Source: Polluticoccus soli (lineage in GTDB: Bacteria; Bacteroidota; Bacteroidia; Chitinophagales; Chitinophagaceae). Taken from it: 64,000 nt of DNA. The notes below the pieces were generated by a model. That model did not search any database. It was not told the DNA's origin and saw only the letters and a list, made by a program, of their open reading frames with translations. This document shows, in pieces, positions 28,286-37,612 of the stretch (positions are counted from its first letter, which is position 1; each line of letters begins with the position of its first letter). The position numbers were made by a program, and so were the translations under genes. Location of the stretch: NCBI RefSeq assembly GCF_029269745.1, contig NZ_JARJHT010000001.1, positions 1,116,001 to 1,180,000 of the forward strand, written 5' to 3'.

Positions 28286-31200
28286 TTACTGAACCGAGAT
28301 CCTTGTTCTGAAGTTTTGACTGCCGTTGGTCAGGTGCAGCATGTACATGCCACGAGCAACCGGACCGAGGTCGAACTGCAGTTTGTTGCCTTCAAGAGCA
28401 GTTTGTTTCTGGATAACCTTACCTGCCATATCCGTGATCACAACTTCTGACTTCTCAAGACCAGCTGGCAGTTCTACCGTGAACGCGCCAGTGTTCGGAT
28501 TCGGGTATACTTTCACATCTGTAGTTACCATAGCTTCTACACCGTGGTTATCACCTTCTTCACCGTCACCAGTTCCGCTGTTCTTGTTGCTCGGACAGTC
28601 GCCCAATACACAGCCGTGTGCCAGGTGGGCAGCGATAGCTGATGTTGGCAGACACTGTTGTTGTGTGTTAGCAGGGTTGCCCGGAGGATAATGGCAGATC
28701 TTCACTTTGTTGCCACAACGTACATCTATTACCTGCACCGGCATGCTTTGCGTGATGCTGCAACCCGTACCGTCGGTAATAGTTACCGTATAGGTTGTGC
28801 TTACCAGCGGGCTAACCGATGTCGTAGCAGAAGCAGGGGTAACACTTCCAGTGATAGGTGTCCAGCTGTAGCTGCGTGGACCAACACCATCCTGAACCGT
28901 TGAGCTCAGCGATACCGATTGTGGACCATAACCCAGGTAGATCGTATGAATCTGGTGGTTGGCATTGATCGTGTTCACAGGGCTCACTGCAACTGCTGCA
29001 TTGTTCAGCGCATGAACTGTGATCACCTGGTCGCAGGTAGTAAAGTTACCTGACACGTCAGTTGCTTTCCATGTGCGGGTGATCGTGTAGTTGTAGTAAC
29101 CGCTGTTGGCTGGGTTGCTATTCTGAGTGCTTACGTCGCTGCTTGTTATGGCAACTGGAGAGCAATTATCAGAACCAGTTGCAGTACCATTGTCTGCTAC
29201 ACTTGTCTTACAGCTTACTGTTTTGTTAGCAGGACATGTAATGCTTGGTTTAGTAACGTCCTGTACAGTGATCACCTGGTTAGCTGATGTAGCGTTACCG
29301 GTCACGTCAGTCGCTGTCCATGTACGGGTAATTACATAATTGTAATGACCTGCGTTATTCACGTTAGCATTCTGAGTGCTGGCATCGCTGTAAGTAATAG
29401 CAACCGGTGAGCAGTTGTCTGTACCGGTAGCAGTACCATTAGCCGAAGTTGAATTATCATCCTGGCAATTCAGGGTGACGTTTGCAGGAACTGTGATACC
29501 AGGTTTAGTTACATCCTGTACCGTGATTGTCTGATCAGCCGAAGTGCTGTTACCAGTTACATCAGTTGCTGTCCATGTACGAGTGATCACGTAGTTGTAA
29601 TGACCAGCGTTGTTCACATTAGTATTCTGCGTGCTGGCATCGCTGTAAGTAATAGCAACCGGTGAGCAGTTGTCTATACCTGTTGCAGTACCATTAGCTG
29701 TAGTTGAATTATCATCCTGGCAGTTCAGCGTAACGCTTGCAGGTACAGTGATACCAGGTTTAGTTACATCCTGTACTGTGATGGTTTGCGTGCAGCCATT
29801 GCTGTTGCCTGTTACATCAGTTGCCGTCCATGTACGAGTGATCACATAGTTATAGTGACCAGCATTGTTCACGTTTGCATCCTGGGTGCTCACATCGCTA
29901 TGAGTAATAGTTACCGGACTGCAGTTATCATCCGCAGTCATTGCACCAAGTGACTCAGGTGTTGTATCATCCTGGCAGTTTACAGTTACAGTCGATGGAC
30001 AGTTAGTAACTGTTGGCGCAGCAGCATCTTCTACAGAAATTACCTGTGTACAGCTGTTGCTGTTGCCAGTTACATCTTTCGCAACCCATGTACGAGTGAT
30101 CGTATAGTTGTAATGAGCAACATCGTTCACATTAGCGCTTTGTGTGCTAACGTCACTGCGAGTGATCATTACAGGACCGCAATTATCATTAGCCGTTGCC
30201 GTACCCGTGGTAGATATTGAGCTGTCACCGTCGCAGGCGATAGTGATAGCCGAGGGGCAATTGATAGTTGGTTTAGTTACGTCTTGAACAGTTATTGTCT
30301 GAACGGCAGACACAGTATTATTGCTCGCGTCTTTAGCTGTCCATGTACGGCTAATAACATAGTTGTAGTGTGCCGCGCTGTTTATGTTCGCGCTTTGTGT
30401 ACTTGCGTCAGTAAAGCTTACAGTTGCACCACAAATATCAGTTGCAGAAGCATTACCTGTTGCAGCCGGACCTGATGAACCATTGCAGTTAACAGTGATG
30501 TTTGCTGGTATATTCAGTACAGGTTTGATCGTATCCAATACGGTTACGATCGCGGTAGCAGATGAAGTATTACCGGTGGCATCTTTACCCACCAGCGTTA
30601 CTGTGTTACTACCTACCATGCCGCAGTTAAAGCTCAGTAAAGGAACATTGGCAGGCGTCGTCATCTGATAAGTCGCTTGTATATACAGGCGTTTACCTGC
30701 ACCGAAGCAAGGATCACCAAACAGGTCATTGCTAGCAGGAATGGTTACTGAATTCTGGCCAATTGCCAGGTTAGAAACTACAGACATACTGCTGGCCGAG
30801 TGGCAGCTGCTTGTTGTAAAGTTTCCACAAGATCCATTCGGCAGACCATAGCTGGCAAAGTTGATAGCAGAGATCACAGCGCCGGCAGGAGCCGTCAGAA
30901 CCGCACTGTTGCCGTGCTCAACACCGGTAGCACAAATAGTGCCTGTTGTTGTAGTTGTACCTATCAGGCTCAGGCTCACTGTTCCGCAGTTGTCTGAAGA
31001 ACCATTGTTCACATCGGCCGCTGCGATAGTTGCCACACCGCTCGCGTTCAAATAAGCAGTGATATTCTTAGTGACTACCACTGGATTCACATTATCATTT
31101 ACAGTAACGGTGAATGAGCATTGTGCTGTACCGCAAGAATTGGCAGCAGTAACGGCAACGGTTGTCACACCTTTATTGAAGGTAAGACCAGAACCATTCC

Positions 31201-34200
31201 CTGCACCAGAACCGGCTGTAGCGCCACTCAGTGTATAGGTTACTGCGGGAGCAGGTGTACCGGTTACACTTGTTGTGTAGTTGACTACAGCATTACAAGT
31301 TGTCGATGTTGTTGCCACCTCGATATTAGATGGACAGGCAGCAAATACCGGCGCGGCATTTATTGTTACATTAACTGCTGCCGATTTATCTATGCAACCG
31401 TTGGCATTCACTTCCAGGGTGTAGCTACCACTGGTTGTAGCCGTATAGCTTGCACTGTTTGCATTTGGAATATCGTTTCCGTTGAGTTTCCATTGATAAT
31501 TATAACCAGTACCTGTTTGCCCATTCAATACCACTGTAGCATCGCAAACAGTAGTAGGACCTGCAGGTGTAATAACCGCAACAGGCGGAGCAAAAGTAGC
31601 GCAGCTACCGCCGATGTTACCCGCAACCCAGTTCGATGTTGCACCGTTAAGCGCCATCGAATTCAGGGTACCATTATTATTATGACCACTAGCATCCAGC
31701 AGAGTGTTTACTGCGTTGTTGTTCGCATTCAGGAAACCCTGGTTGAATTGATAGTAAGATATAAGGCCTGCCTGGCCACCACCAAGCTGGCAGTTCATAT
31801 TATTTTGTATCTCGCCCTGGCATAGTGCGCGATCCCAGATACGTACTTCATCCAGGCTACCATTCAGGAAACCATCAAACTGCGAGCGCTGGCGAACACC
31901 AAGTGTTGCAACATTCGTTTGAATAAATCCTGGATCAGCAAAGGTGAAATCTTCTGTTTTCACACCATTCACAAACAGCTGGCCTGTTGTAGCAGACGTA
32001 CGCACGAAAGCTACGTGTGCCCACTGGTTAGGAGCAACCGGGCTGCTGGTAGGGTTAGCCACCAGGCCCACTGCAGCACCATTTCTTAATACCAGCTCAT
32101 AACCGTTAGACCTCATGGTCAGCGAGAACATTGGGTTCAGCGACGATGTAAGACCTTCGGCATATATAGTAGCGTAATTAACACCATTCCATTTTACCCA
32201 GGCTTCTACAGTAAAGTTCTGCAGGTTAGCAATTGTCGGCTGGAGCACAACGCGATCGTTTGATCCATCAAAGTTCAAAGCTCCGGCAGGTATCGTACTA
32301 ACTTCAACCGTCGTTACAACAGTATCCTTACAGCCTTGTGCGTTAGTGCCGATAAGTGTATAGATACCGGCATTAACTGACTGTGCGTTTGTAATGGTTG
32401 CCGAAGTGCCGCTGGCTGAGTAGTTATTAGGGCCACTCCAGCTATAGGAGGTAGCATTACCAGAAGCAGTCAGTGTCACTGCGCTGCCCTGGCCAACCGG
32501 ACCATTGTTTGATGCGGCGATAGTCGGAACAGGATTGATCGTTACGCTAACTGCAGAAGAAAGTACCGGGCAGTTTGTTGTTGATACTTCAACTGTGTAG
32601 TTGCCGCTGATAGTTGCAGTATACGTTGCAGCATTAGCGTTAGCTATGTTATTACCATTAAGTTTCCACTGGTAAGTATAACCTGTGCCTGTGCTGGCGT
32701 TCAGTACTACTGAACCACCACAAACTGTAGTAGAACCTGCTGGTGTAATAGTAGCAACGGGTACAGTATACGCTGCGCATGCTCCACTTACATTGCCGGT
32801 CATCCAGTTAGAGGTTGTGCCGTTTAATGCAAAGTTTTGCAGCGTGCCATTATTATTACCTGTTTCGTCAACAAGGGTAGATACGCCGGTATTTGCAACA
32901 CCAACAAAACCTTGGTTAAATTTATAATAAGCCAGCAAGCCTGTTTGACCTGCAGGTAATTCACAGTTTTTGTTGTTGCTGATCTCAGCCGCGCAAAGTG
33001 CACGGTTCCAGATACGAACTTCGTCCATATCGCCTATATACTTCAAAGATGGGTTCTGGTTGTTACACACATTGCTACCCAGTTGCAGTACGCTGGTATT
33101 TGTCAGGTTGAACAAAGACACTGTACCTGTTATGTTCAGAGCACCATCAATATATATTGACATCGTAGTTCCTTTCCTGGTAATTGCAAGGTGGTGCCAT
33201 TGACCATTGTTGATCGCTATGGTGCTGTTCAGACTACCGCCTGAAACGCCATTATTGATCTCCATGCCAGGCTTACCACCACCAACGCCGATATTCCAAA
33301 AGTTGCTTGCGTCGCAGATAGCACGTTTGCCTATCAGGTAGAAGTTCGACGTTTGCGTGGTGCGCACGTTCATTTCAACAGTAAAGTCTCCTGTGCCGAA
33401 GTTGCCAAGCGTGTTATTGATGTTAACGTAATCGTCAACACCATCAAAGTTCAGCGCAGTAGCAGCAGGAGCTACAAGAACCGTGGTTGATGCAGTATTC
33501 TTACAGTTGTTGCCATCAGTTCCTTCTACCGTATACACACCGGCATTGATCGCTTGTGCATTATTGATAGAAAAACCAGAACCTGCGGCTATATAATTAT
33601 TTGGACCGCTCCATGTGTAGTTGGTAGCACCTGTAGCACTTGCGGTAATTGTTCCACCTTGGTTTACCGGGCTATTGCTGGTTGCAACAACATTTGGAAG
33701 CTGGTTTACCGTTACGGTACCGGTGGCCGATGTAGAACATGCCAAAGCACCATCAGAAACCGTTACTGTATAAATAGTGGTAGAACCCGGGGAAACCGTT
33801 ATAGACTGAGTGTTTGCACCACCGGGACTCCACAAGTAGGTTGGATTGTTCGCATTGGTTGCAGCAGTAAGTGTTGTCGACTGACCCACGCAGATAGTTT
33901 TGTTGGCAACGGTAGCCGTTGGAGACGACACGTTGATGATCATCGACTGCTGGGTTTGTTGACCCGTGTTATCTGTAACTGTAAAGTTGACAACAAAAGA
34001 ACCTGTCTGGCTTGCCGTAGGGGTCCAGCTAAAGTTAGAGCTCAGCCCCGTGCTACCTGTAGCAGGCAGCGAAGGCGACATGCTAGCGCCTGCAGGCATA
34101 CCTGCAGCTGCGAGAGTAACCGTTGCACCGGCATCAGGATCTGTGGCGGTCACGGTAAAGTTCACAGAACTATTACAAACGCTTATTGGGCTTGATTGGT

Positions 34201-35047
34201 TGATAGCAACTGAAGGAGCCACACCAACCACCGGAACGATCTTCATCAGGAAGTCGATCGGCGTTTTGGTTTTTACGTTGCCATTGCCATCCAGATCTTC
34301 GATCATCACCTGGACAGTCCACAGGTTGGCCTGGTTAAGCGTAGACGTATTCCACGTTACAACACCGGTATTGGCATTAATCGTCAAACCAGCCGGCGCA
34401 GGCACTCCACTTTCTGTAGACGTAGCAAGGCGGTAACGTAAGTTGTCACCGTTAGGATCTGAACCCACTACTGTAAAACTGGCTGAAGTAGATGCAGGCA
34501 GCGTTACGATGGGGGGCTGAGATGTAACCGGGGAGCTGTTTGTTCCGAAAGGTGTTACCGAGGTTTCCATCCTATACCCACCGTTGGCACCGTTATTCAG
34601 GGTAGCCACCCTGGCGCTGCCGGCTACTGCCGCTACGTAAGGGCCGTTACCTGCATATGCGTGGGGAATACCTGCATTGTTGGTATTCGGCTCCAACGCC
34701 TCACCCAGTATCCAATCTTCAGCAACACTATAAGACGTTACAACAAATCGCAGTGTGCCGGTGTTCGTGTTATCACCAAAGTTCAGGGCCGTAGCACCTG
34801 TAGTTTCGGTGATGATGTCACCAACTATGGGGCGGCTATCCGTACCAGTACCAGAATAACTGGTGCGCCGGAAGGCGGCTTTAAAGCTGAATTTCACGGT
34901 ACCGTTAGTGGCCGTCTTCGACCAACTCAACGATCCGTAACGGAAGTGCGAGGCCTCCGCTCTGACGAACGAAAGCAAGAGAACGGGAAGCAGTAAAATG
35001 GCGAGACGCCATGCCCGTTGCAACTGGTGTTTCATAGATGTTGACAT
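28286..35047 (-). CDS. Giant T9SS-secreted protein C (2253 aa) with two LamG and a SUEL-type lectin domain
   Basis: The start at 35047 (MSTSMKHQ) or 35035 (MKHQ) is open; both give a signal peptide ending near SFVRAEA. About 34-182 is an N-terminal beta-rich domain starting SHFRYGSLSW that I cannot name. About 182-375 are putative-Ig/cadherin-like domains. Then come an Ig/SprB-like region, LamG 1 (about 530-695), an Ig-like domain, LamG 2 (about 919-1082), an Ig-like domain and HYR. A SUEL-type lectin domain follows (about 1370-1462; ASYGLPNGSCG, FGDPCFGAGKRLYI), then six 85-residue HYR-like units (about 1504-2014) and the C-terminal module shared with A and B. Unlike A and B it has no small gene in front. 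Probably a surface adhesin. Confidence 0.92.
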   Translation of the reverse strand: MSTSMKHQLQRAWRLAILLLPVLLLSFVRAEASHFRYGSLSWSKTATNGTVKFSFKAAFRRTSYSGTGTDSRPIVGDIITETTGATALNFGDNTNTGTLRFVVTSYSVAEDWILGEALEPNTNNAGIPHAYAGNGPYVAAVAGSARVATLNNGANGGYRMETSVTPFGTNSSPVTSQPPIVTLPASTSASFTVVGSDPNGDNLRYRLATSTESGVPAPAGLTINANTGVVTWNTSTLNQANLWTVQVMIEDLDGNGNVKTKTPIDFLMKIVPVVGVAPSVAINQSSPISVCNSSVNFTVTATDPDAGATVTLAAAGMPAGASMSPSLPATGSTGLSSNFSWTPTASQTGSFVVNFTVTDNTGQQTQQSMIINVSSPTATVANKTICVGQSTTLTAATNANNPTYLWSPGGANTQSITVSPGSTTIYTVTVSDGALACSTSATGTVTVNQLPNVVATSNSPVNQGGTITASATGATNYTWSGPNNYIAAGSGFSINNAQAINAGVYTVEGTDGNNCKNTASTTVLVAPAATALNFDGVDDYVNINNTLGNFGTGDFTVEMNVRTTQTSNFYLIGKRAICDASNFWNIGVGGGKPGMEINNGVSGGSLNSTIAINNGQWHHLAITRKGTTMSIYIDGALNITGTVSLFNLTNTSVLQLGSNVCNNQNPSLKYIGDMDEVRIWNRALCAAEISNNKNCELPAGQTGLLAYYKFNQGFVGVANTGVSTLVDETGNNNGTLQNFALNGTTSNWMTGNVSGACAAYTVPVATITPAGSTTVCGGSVVLNASTGTGYTYQWKLNGNNIANANAATYTATISGNYTVEVSTTNCPVLSSAVSVTINPVPTIAASNNGPVGQGSAVTLTASGNATSYSWSGPNNYSASGTSATITNAQSVNAGIYTLIGTNAQGCKDTVVTTVEVSTIPAGALNFDGSNDRVVLQPTIANLQNFTVEAWVKWNGVNYATIYAEGLTSSLNPMFSLTMRSNGYELVLRNGAAVGLVANPTSSPVAPNQWAHVAFVRTSATTGQLFVNGVKTEDFTFADPGFIQTNVATLGVRQRSQFDGFLNGSLDEVRIWDRALCQGEIQNNMNCQLGGGQAGLISYYQFNQGFLNANNNAVNTLLDASGHNNNGTLNSMALNGATSNWVAGNIGGSCATFAPPVAVITPAGPTTVCDATVVLNGQTGTGYNYQWKLNGNDIPNANSASYTATTSGSYTLEVNANGCIDKSAAVNVTINAAPVFAACPSNIEVATTSTTCNAVVNYTTSVTGTPAPAVTYTLSGATAGSGAGNGSGLTFNKGVTTVAVTAANSCGTAQCSFTVTVNDNVNPVVVTKNITAYLNASGVATIAAADVNNGSSDNCGTVSLSLIGTTTTTGTICATGVEHGNSAVLTAPAGAVISAINFASYGLPNGSCGNFTTSSCHSASSMSVVSNLAIGQNSVTIPASNDLFGDPCFGAGKRLYIQATYQMTTPANVPLLSFNCGMVGSNTVTLVGKDATGNTSSATAIVTVLDTIKPVLNIPANITVNCNGSSGPAATGNASATDICGATVSFTDASTQSANINSAAHYNYVISRTWTAKDASNNTVSAVQTITVQDVTKPTINCPSAITIACDGDSSISTTGTATANDNCGPVMITRSDVSTQSANVNDVAHYNYTITRTWVAKDVTGNSNSCTQVISVEDAAAPTVTNCPSTVTVNCQDDTTPESLGAMTADDNCSPVTITHSDVSTQDANVNNAGHYNYVITRTWTATDVTGNSNGCTQTITVQDVTKPGITVPASVTLNCQDDNSTTANGTATGIDNCSPVAITYSDASTQNTNVNNAGHYNYVITRTWTATDVTGNSTSADQTITVQDVTKPGITVPANVTLNCQDDNSTSANGTATGTDNCSPVAITYSDASTQNANVNNAGHYNYVITRTWTATDVTGNATSANQVITVQDVTKPSITCPANKTVSCKTSVADNGTATGSDNCSPVAITSSDVSTQNSNPANSGYYNYTITRTWKATDVSGNFTTCDQVITVHALNNAAVAVSPVNTINANHQIHTIYLGYGPQSVSLSSTVQDGVGPRSYSWTPITGSVTPASATTSVSPLVSTTYTVTITDGTGCSITQSMPVQVIDVRCGNKVKICHYPPGNPANTQQQCLPTSAIAAHLAHGCVLGDCPSNKNSGTGDGEEGDNHGVEAMVTTDVKVYPNPNTGAFTVELPAGLEKSEVVITDMAGKVIQKQTALEGNKLQFDLGPVARGMYMLHLTNGSQNFRTRISVQ
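29005..30535 (-). repeat. HYR-like repeat array in protein C
   Basis: Six tandem units of about 255 bp. Only two belong to the near-identical class; the first three are more divergent (NCNGSSG, ACDGDSS, NCQDDTTPE), and the last is the CKTSVADNG cap seen in A and B. Confidence 0.9.
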
Positions 35048-35075
35048 TTTTTTATTCGTACTGGGGTCAAAAAAA

Positions 35076-35117
35076 TAGGGAGAACCGGCCGCCTTTATGA
35101 CGCGCTAATTCTCCCTA
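35076..35117 (-). promoter_or_regulatory. Leader hairpin with U-tract (candidate attenuator), unit C
   Basis: On the minus strand TAGGGAGAA (35117-35109) pairs perfectly with TTCTCCCTA (35084-35076), followed directly by seven T (35075-35069). It sits about 100 nt after the expected transcription start and 21 nt before the ATG at 35047. Position and 5' flank match the unit A hairpin. Confidence 0.65.
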
Positions 35118-35175
35118 ATGCATTAACCACTTTCTAATTGATCAGTTATAAATAGCTGATCCTGAAAATGGGACA

Positions 35176-35233
35176 CAAATATTATCAGACTAATATTTAA
35201 TGTCAACAGTTACAGCGTTACATGTTCGTTACA
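35176..35233 (-). promoter_or_regulatory. Shared-type promoter with phased TGTAAC repeats, unit C
   Basis: Minus strand: TGTAAC at 35233-35228, 35222-35217 and 35214-35209, then TTGACA at 35206-35201, 17 nt, then AATATTTG at 35183-35176. The repeats lie 21, 10 and 2 bp upstream of TTGACA. Confidence 0.8.
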
Positions 35234-35354
35234 AGTTATTTCATATTGATTATCAGTACAAAACGAATAACACTATAATACTCTATTAATTGATTGAAAA
35301 CACCTTGTAACGACCTTCCAGCCACCCAAATGTTGCCCATTACGGTGCAGATCA

Positions 35355-35380
35355 AAGAAAAAGCTCCCGTTCCCGGGAGC
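35355..35380 (-). terminator. Terminator of the SnoaL-like gene
   Basis: Minus strand: stem GCTCCCG / CGGGAGC with a 4-nt loop, followed by TTTTT (35362-35358) and further T-rich sequence. Confidence 0.8.
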
Positions 35381-35467
35381 GCATTGACAATATATTCCAG
35401 CAAAAGTCCTGAGTCTGTTTCGTCATGTAACAGACAAATCGACATACCATATATAATAATAGTGCTG

Positions 35468-35890
35468 CTACGAACTATGATCGGCAACGATGACCCATAC
35501 GTCATCAATCTTCTTTAATAGTAATGTATACGACCCCTCCAGGTTGCCTACAGTTCGCTCAAGGTGCCATTTGCCTACCACGAAGTAGTATTTGTCTGAC
35601 AGCTTTGACAAGCTCACAATGGTGGAAGTCAGCTTGCCCATCTTCTCAGCATCGGGGTAAGACTTTTTATAGCGGTTGAGGGTGGGCGTATAACCATAGG
35701 TTGGTCCGCTCTTGCCGATGAACAGCAGGCTGTCGTCTTCCCAGTATCCTTTCATATAGCCTTCTATATTGCCCTTGTTCCACTCGGTCACTTGTTTCAT
35801 CAGCATGGTGCGGATGGCCTGTTCATCTTTATTGCCGGCAAATGCCGCCACGGACAGTGCCATGGCAAGCAAGGTTATGTATAGTTTCAT
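35468..35890 (-). CDS. Secreted SnoaL/DUF4440-like (NTF2-fold) protein
   Basis: 140 aa from ATG 35890, chosen over 35917 because it opens with a signal peptide (MKLYITLLAMALSVAAFAG). The mature part looks like the NTF2-like family: an N-terminal helix DEQAIRTMLMKQVTEWNKG, then GYMKGYWEDDSLLFI and YTPTLNRYKKSYPD, and strands ending LLLKKIDDVWVIVADHSS. Such cone-fold proteins bind small molecules or act as isomerases; here the activity is unknown and export to the periplasm is inferred. It is a single gene ending at the terminator at 35355-35380. Confidence 0.75.
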   Translation of the reverse strand: MKLYITLLAMALSVAAFAGNKDEQAIRTMLMKQVTEWNKGNIEGYMKGYWEDDSLLFIGKSGPTYGYTPTLNRYKKSYPDAEKMGKLTSTIVSLSKLSDKYYFVVGKWHLERTVGNLEGSYTLLLKKIDDVWVIVADHSS

Positions 35891-36130
35891 TGGGTTAAAA
35901 TAAAAAAAGGTAATCAAAATGGCCTCTGATTACCTAAGACATAGGATGGTTTTAAAGGGGCGGGTATACGAAAGATTTTCAGGTTAGGGTTTACAGGTGG
36001 CTTTATAGGTAGCTCAAAGGTGCTGATAATCTGCGGTTCAGCTTTGTCACGTTTTGTGAAATGGCGGTTTCATCCATCGAAACGCAGGTTTGGTTTAATG
36101 AATTAAAACTCCGGCTTTTATGGTTTTACC

Positions 36131-36138
36131 TATTTTTG
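36131..36138 (+). promoter_or_regulatory. Candidate -7 box for glyS
   Basis: TATTTTTG matches TAnnTTTG, 8 nt before the preferred ATG at 36147. This also argues against the upstream ATG at 36120, which would lie before the box. Confidence 0.4.
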
Positions 36139-36146
36139 CCACCGTT

Positions 36147-37577
36147 ATGGCAAACGAGAATACCCTGCAGAATATAATTGCACATTGTAAAGAATACGGA
36201 TTCATTTTCCAGTCGAGCGAGATATATGATGGCCTGGCGGCTGTTTACGACTACGGTCAGTACGGCTCCGAGCTGAAGAAGAACATACGCGACTACTGGT
36301 GGAAAAGCATGACCCAGATGCACGAGAACATTGTGGGTATCGATGCGGCCATCTTTATGCACCCCACAGTATGGAAGGCGAGCGGGCACGTTGACAACTT
36401 CAGCGACCCGATGATAGATAATAAGGACAGCAACAAACGCTATCGCGTAGACCACCTGATAGAAGGCTATGTGGAAACGCTGGATAAAGAAAAGGGTGAC
36501 GCCCTGCTGGCCCAAATGGATCAACTGTTGGCTGCAAACGATTTCGCGGGACTGAAAACACTGATAGAAGACAATAAAATAAAATGCGCCATCAGCGGTA
36601 CTGTTAACTGGACGGACATACGCCAGTTCAACCTGATGTTTGCTACCGAAATGGGTTCTGTGGCTGATGATGCTAACTTAGTTTACCTGCGTCCTGAAAC
36701 GGCACAAGGTATCTTCGTCAACTTCCTGAATGTGCAGAAGACCGGCCGTATGAAAATACCTTTCGGTATCGCGCAAACAGGTAAGGCTTTCCGTAACGAG
36801 ATCGTAGCACGCCAGTTCATCTTCCGCATGCGCGAATTCGAGCAGATGGAAATGCAGTTTTTCGTGCGCCCGGGCGACCAGATGAAATGGTACGAGTATT
36901 GGAAAGAAACACGCATGAAATGGCACCTGAGCCTGGGCATTCCGCAGGAACGCTACCGCTTCCACGACCACGTGAAGCTGGCCCACTATGCTGATGCAGC
37001 CTGCGATATTGAGTACGATTTCCCAATGGGCTTTAAAGAGGTAGAAGGTATCCACAGCCGCACCGATTTCGACCTGAAACAACACCAGCAGTATAGCGGT
37101 AAAAAACTTACTTATTTCGATACTGAACTGAACCAGCACTATGTGCCTTATGTTGTAGAAACATCTATAGGTCTTGACCGTTGTTTCATGATGGTGCTAA
37201 GCCAGGCTTATAAAGAAGAAGACCTAAGCGCCGATGGTAAAGAAGATAGCCGCGTAGTATTGAGCCTGCCCGCTATGCTGGCGCCCATAAAACTCGCAGT
37301 ATTGCCACTGACCAAAAAAGACGGCCTACCAGAAATTGCACGTGAATTAATAGATCAGTGCAAACCATATTTCAAATGCTTCTTCGAAGAAAAAGACAGC
37401 ATTGGTAAACGTTACCGCAGGCAGGATGCCATCGGTACTCCTTTCTGTGTAACGATAGACCACCAAACTAAAGAAGACCAGACAGTAACAGTGCGCCACC
37501 GCGACAGTATGACGCAGGAACGCATACCGCTGGCTTCTGTAAGAGACATGGTGATGAAAGCCATACAAGCTTTTTAG
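36147..37577 (+). CDS. glyS: Glycyl-tRNA synthetase (alpha2 type)
   Basis: About 476 aa from ATG 36147 (MANENTLQNIIAHCKEYG). The alternative ATG 36120 adds nine residues upstream of the family's normal start. This class II synthetase charges tRNA-Gly with glycine. Visible motifs are FIFQSSEIYDGLAAVYDYG near the N-terminus, the motif 2 region YLRPETAQGIFVNF and RNEIVARQFIFRMREFEQ, and motif 3 ETSIGLDRCFM. The C-terminal anticodon-binding domain includes KRYRRQDAIGTPFCVTID. It is the dimeric type, unlike the alpha2-beta2 enzyme of proteobacteria. The next gene follows after 35 bp. Confidence 0.96.
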   Translation: MANENTLQNIIAHCKEYGFIFQSSEIYDGLAAVYDYGQYGSELKKNIRDYWWKSMTQMHENIVGIDAAIFMHPTVWKASGHVDNFSDPMIDNKDSNKRYRVDHLIEGYVETLDKEKGDALLAQMDQLLAANDFAGLKTLIEDNKIKCAISGTVNWTDIRQFNLMFATEMGSVADDANLVYLRPETAQGIFVNFLNVQKTGRMKIPFGIAQTGKAFRNEIVARQFIFRMREFEQMEMQFFVRPGDQMKWYEYWKETRMKWHLSLGIPQERYRFHDHVKLAHYADAACDIEYDFPMGFKEVEGIHSRTDFDLKQHQQYSGKKLTYFDTELNQHYVPYVVETSIGLDRCFMMVLSQAYKEEDLSADGKEDSRVVLSLPAMLAPIKLAVLPLTKKDGLPEIARELIDQCKPYFKCFFEEKDSIGKRYRRQDAIGTPFCVTIDHQTKEDQTVTVRHRDSMTQERIPLASVRDMVMKAIQAF

Positions 37578-37612
37578 TTTAAATTGCCGGTTAATAGCCG
37601 GCAATTTTATTT

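Larger units (their letters stand above)
35048..35467. other. Gene-free stretch upstream of unit C
   Basis: About 420 bp. It holds the leader of unit C with its attenuator-like hairpin (35076-35117), the promoter (35176-35233) and the terminator of the SnoaL-like gene (35355-35380). The minus-strand frame at 35236-35508 runs through that terminator and shows no family features. Confidence 0.7.

Noticed and set aside
35236-35508. 90-aa minus-strand frame
   Set aside because: It runs through the intrinsic terminator of the neighbouring gene and overlaps its end, with no family features.
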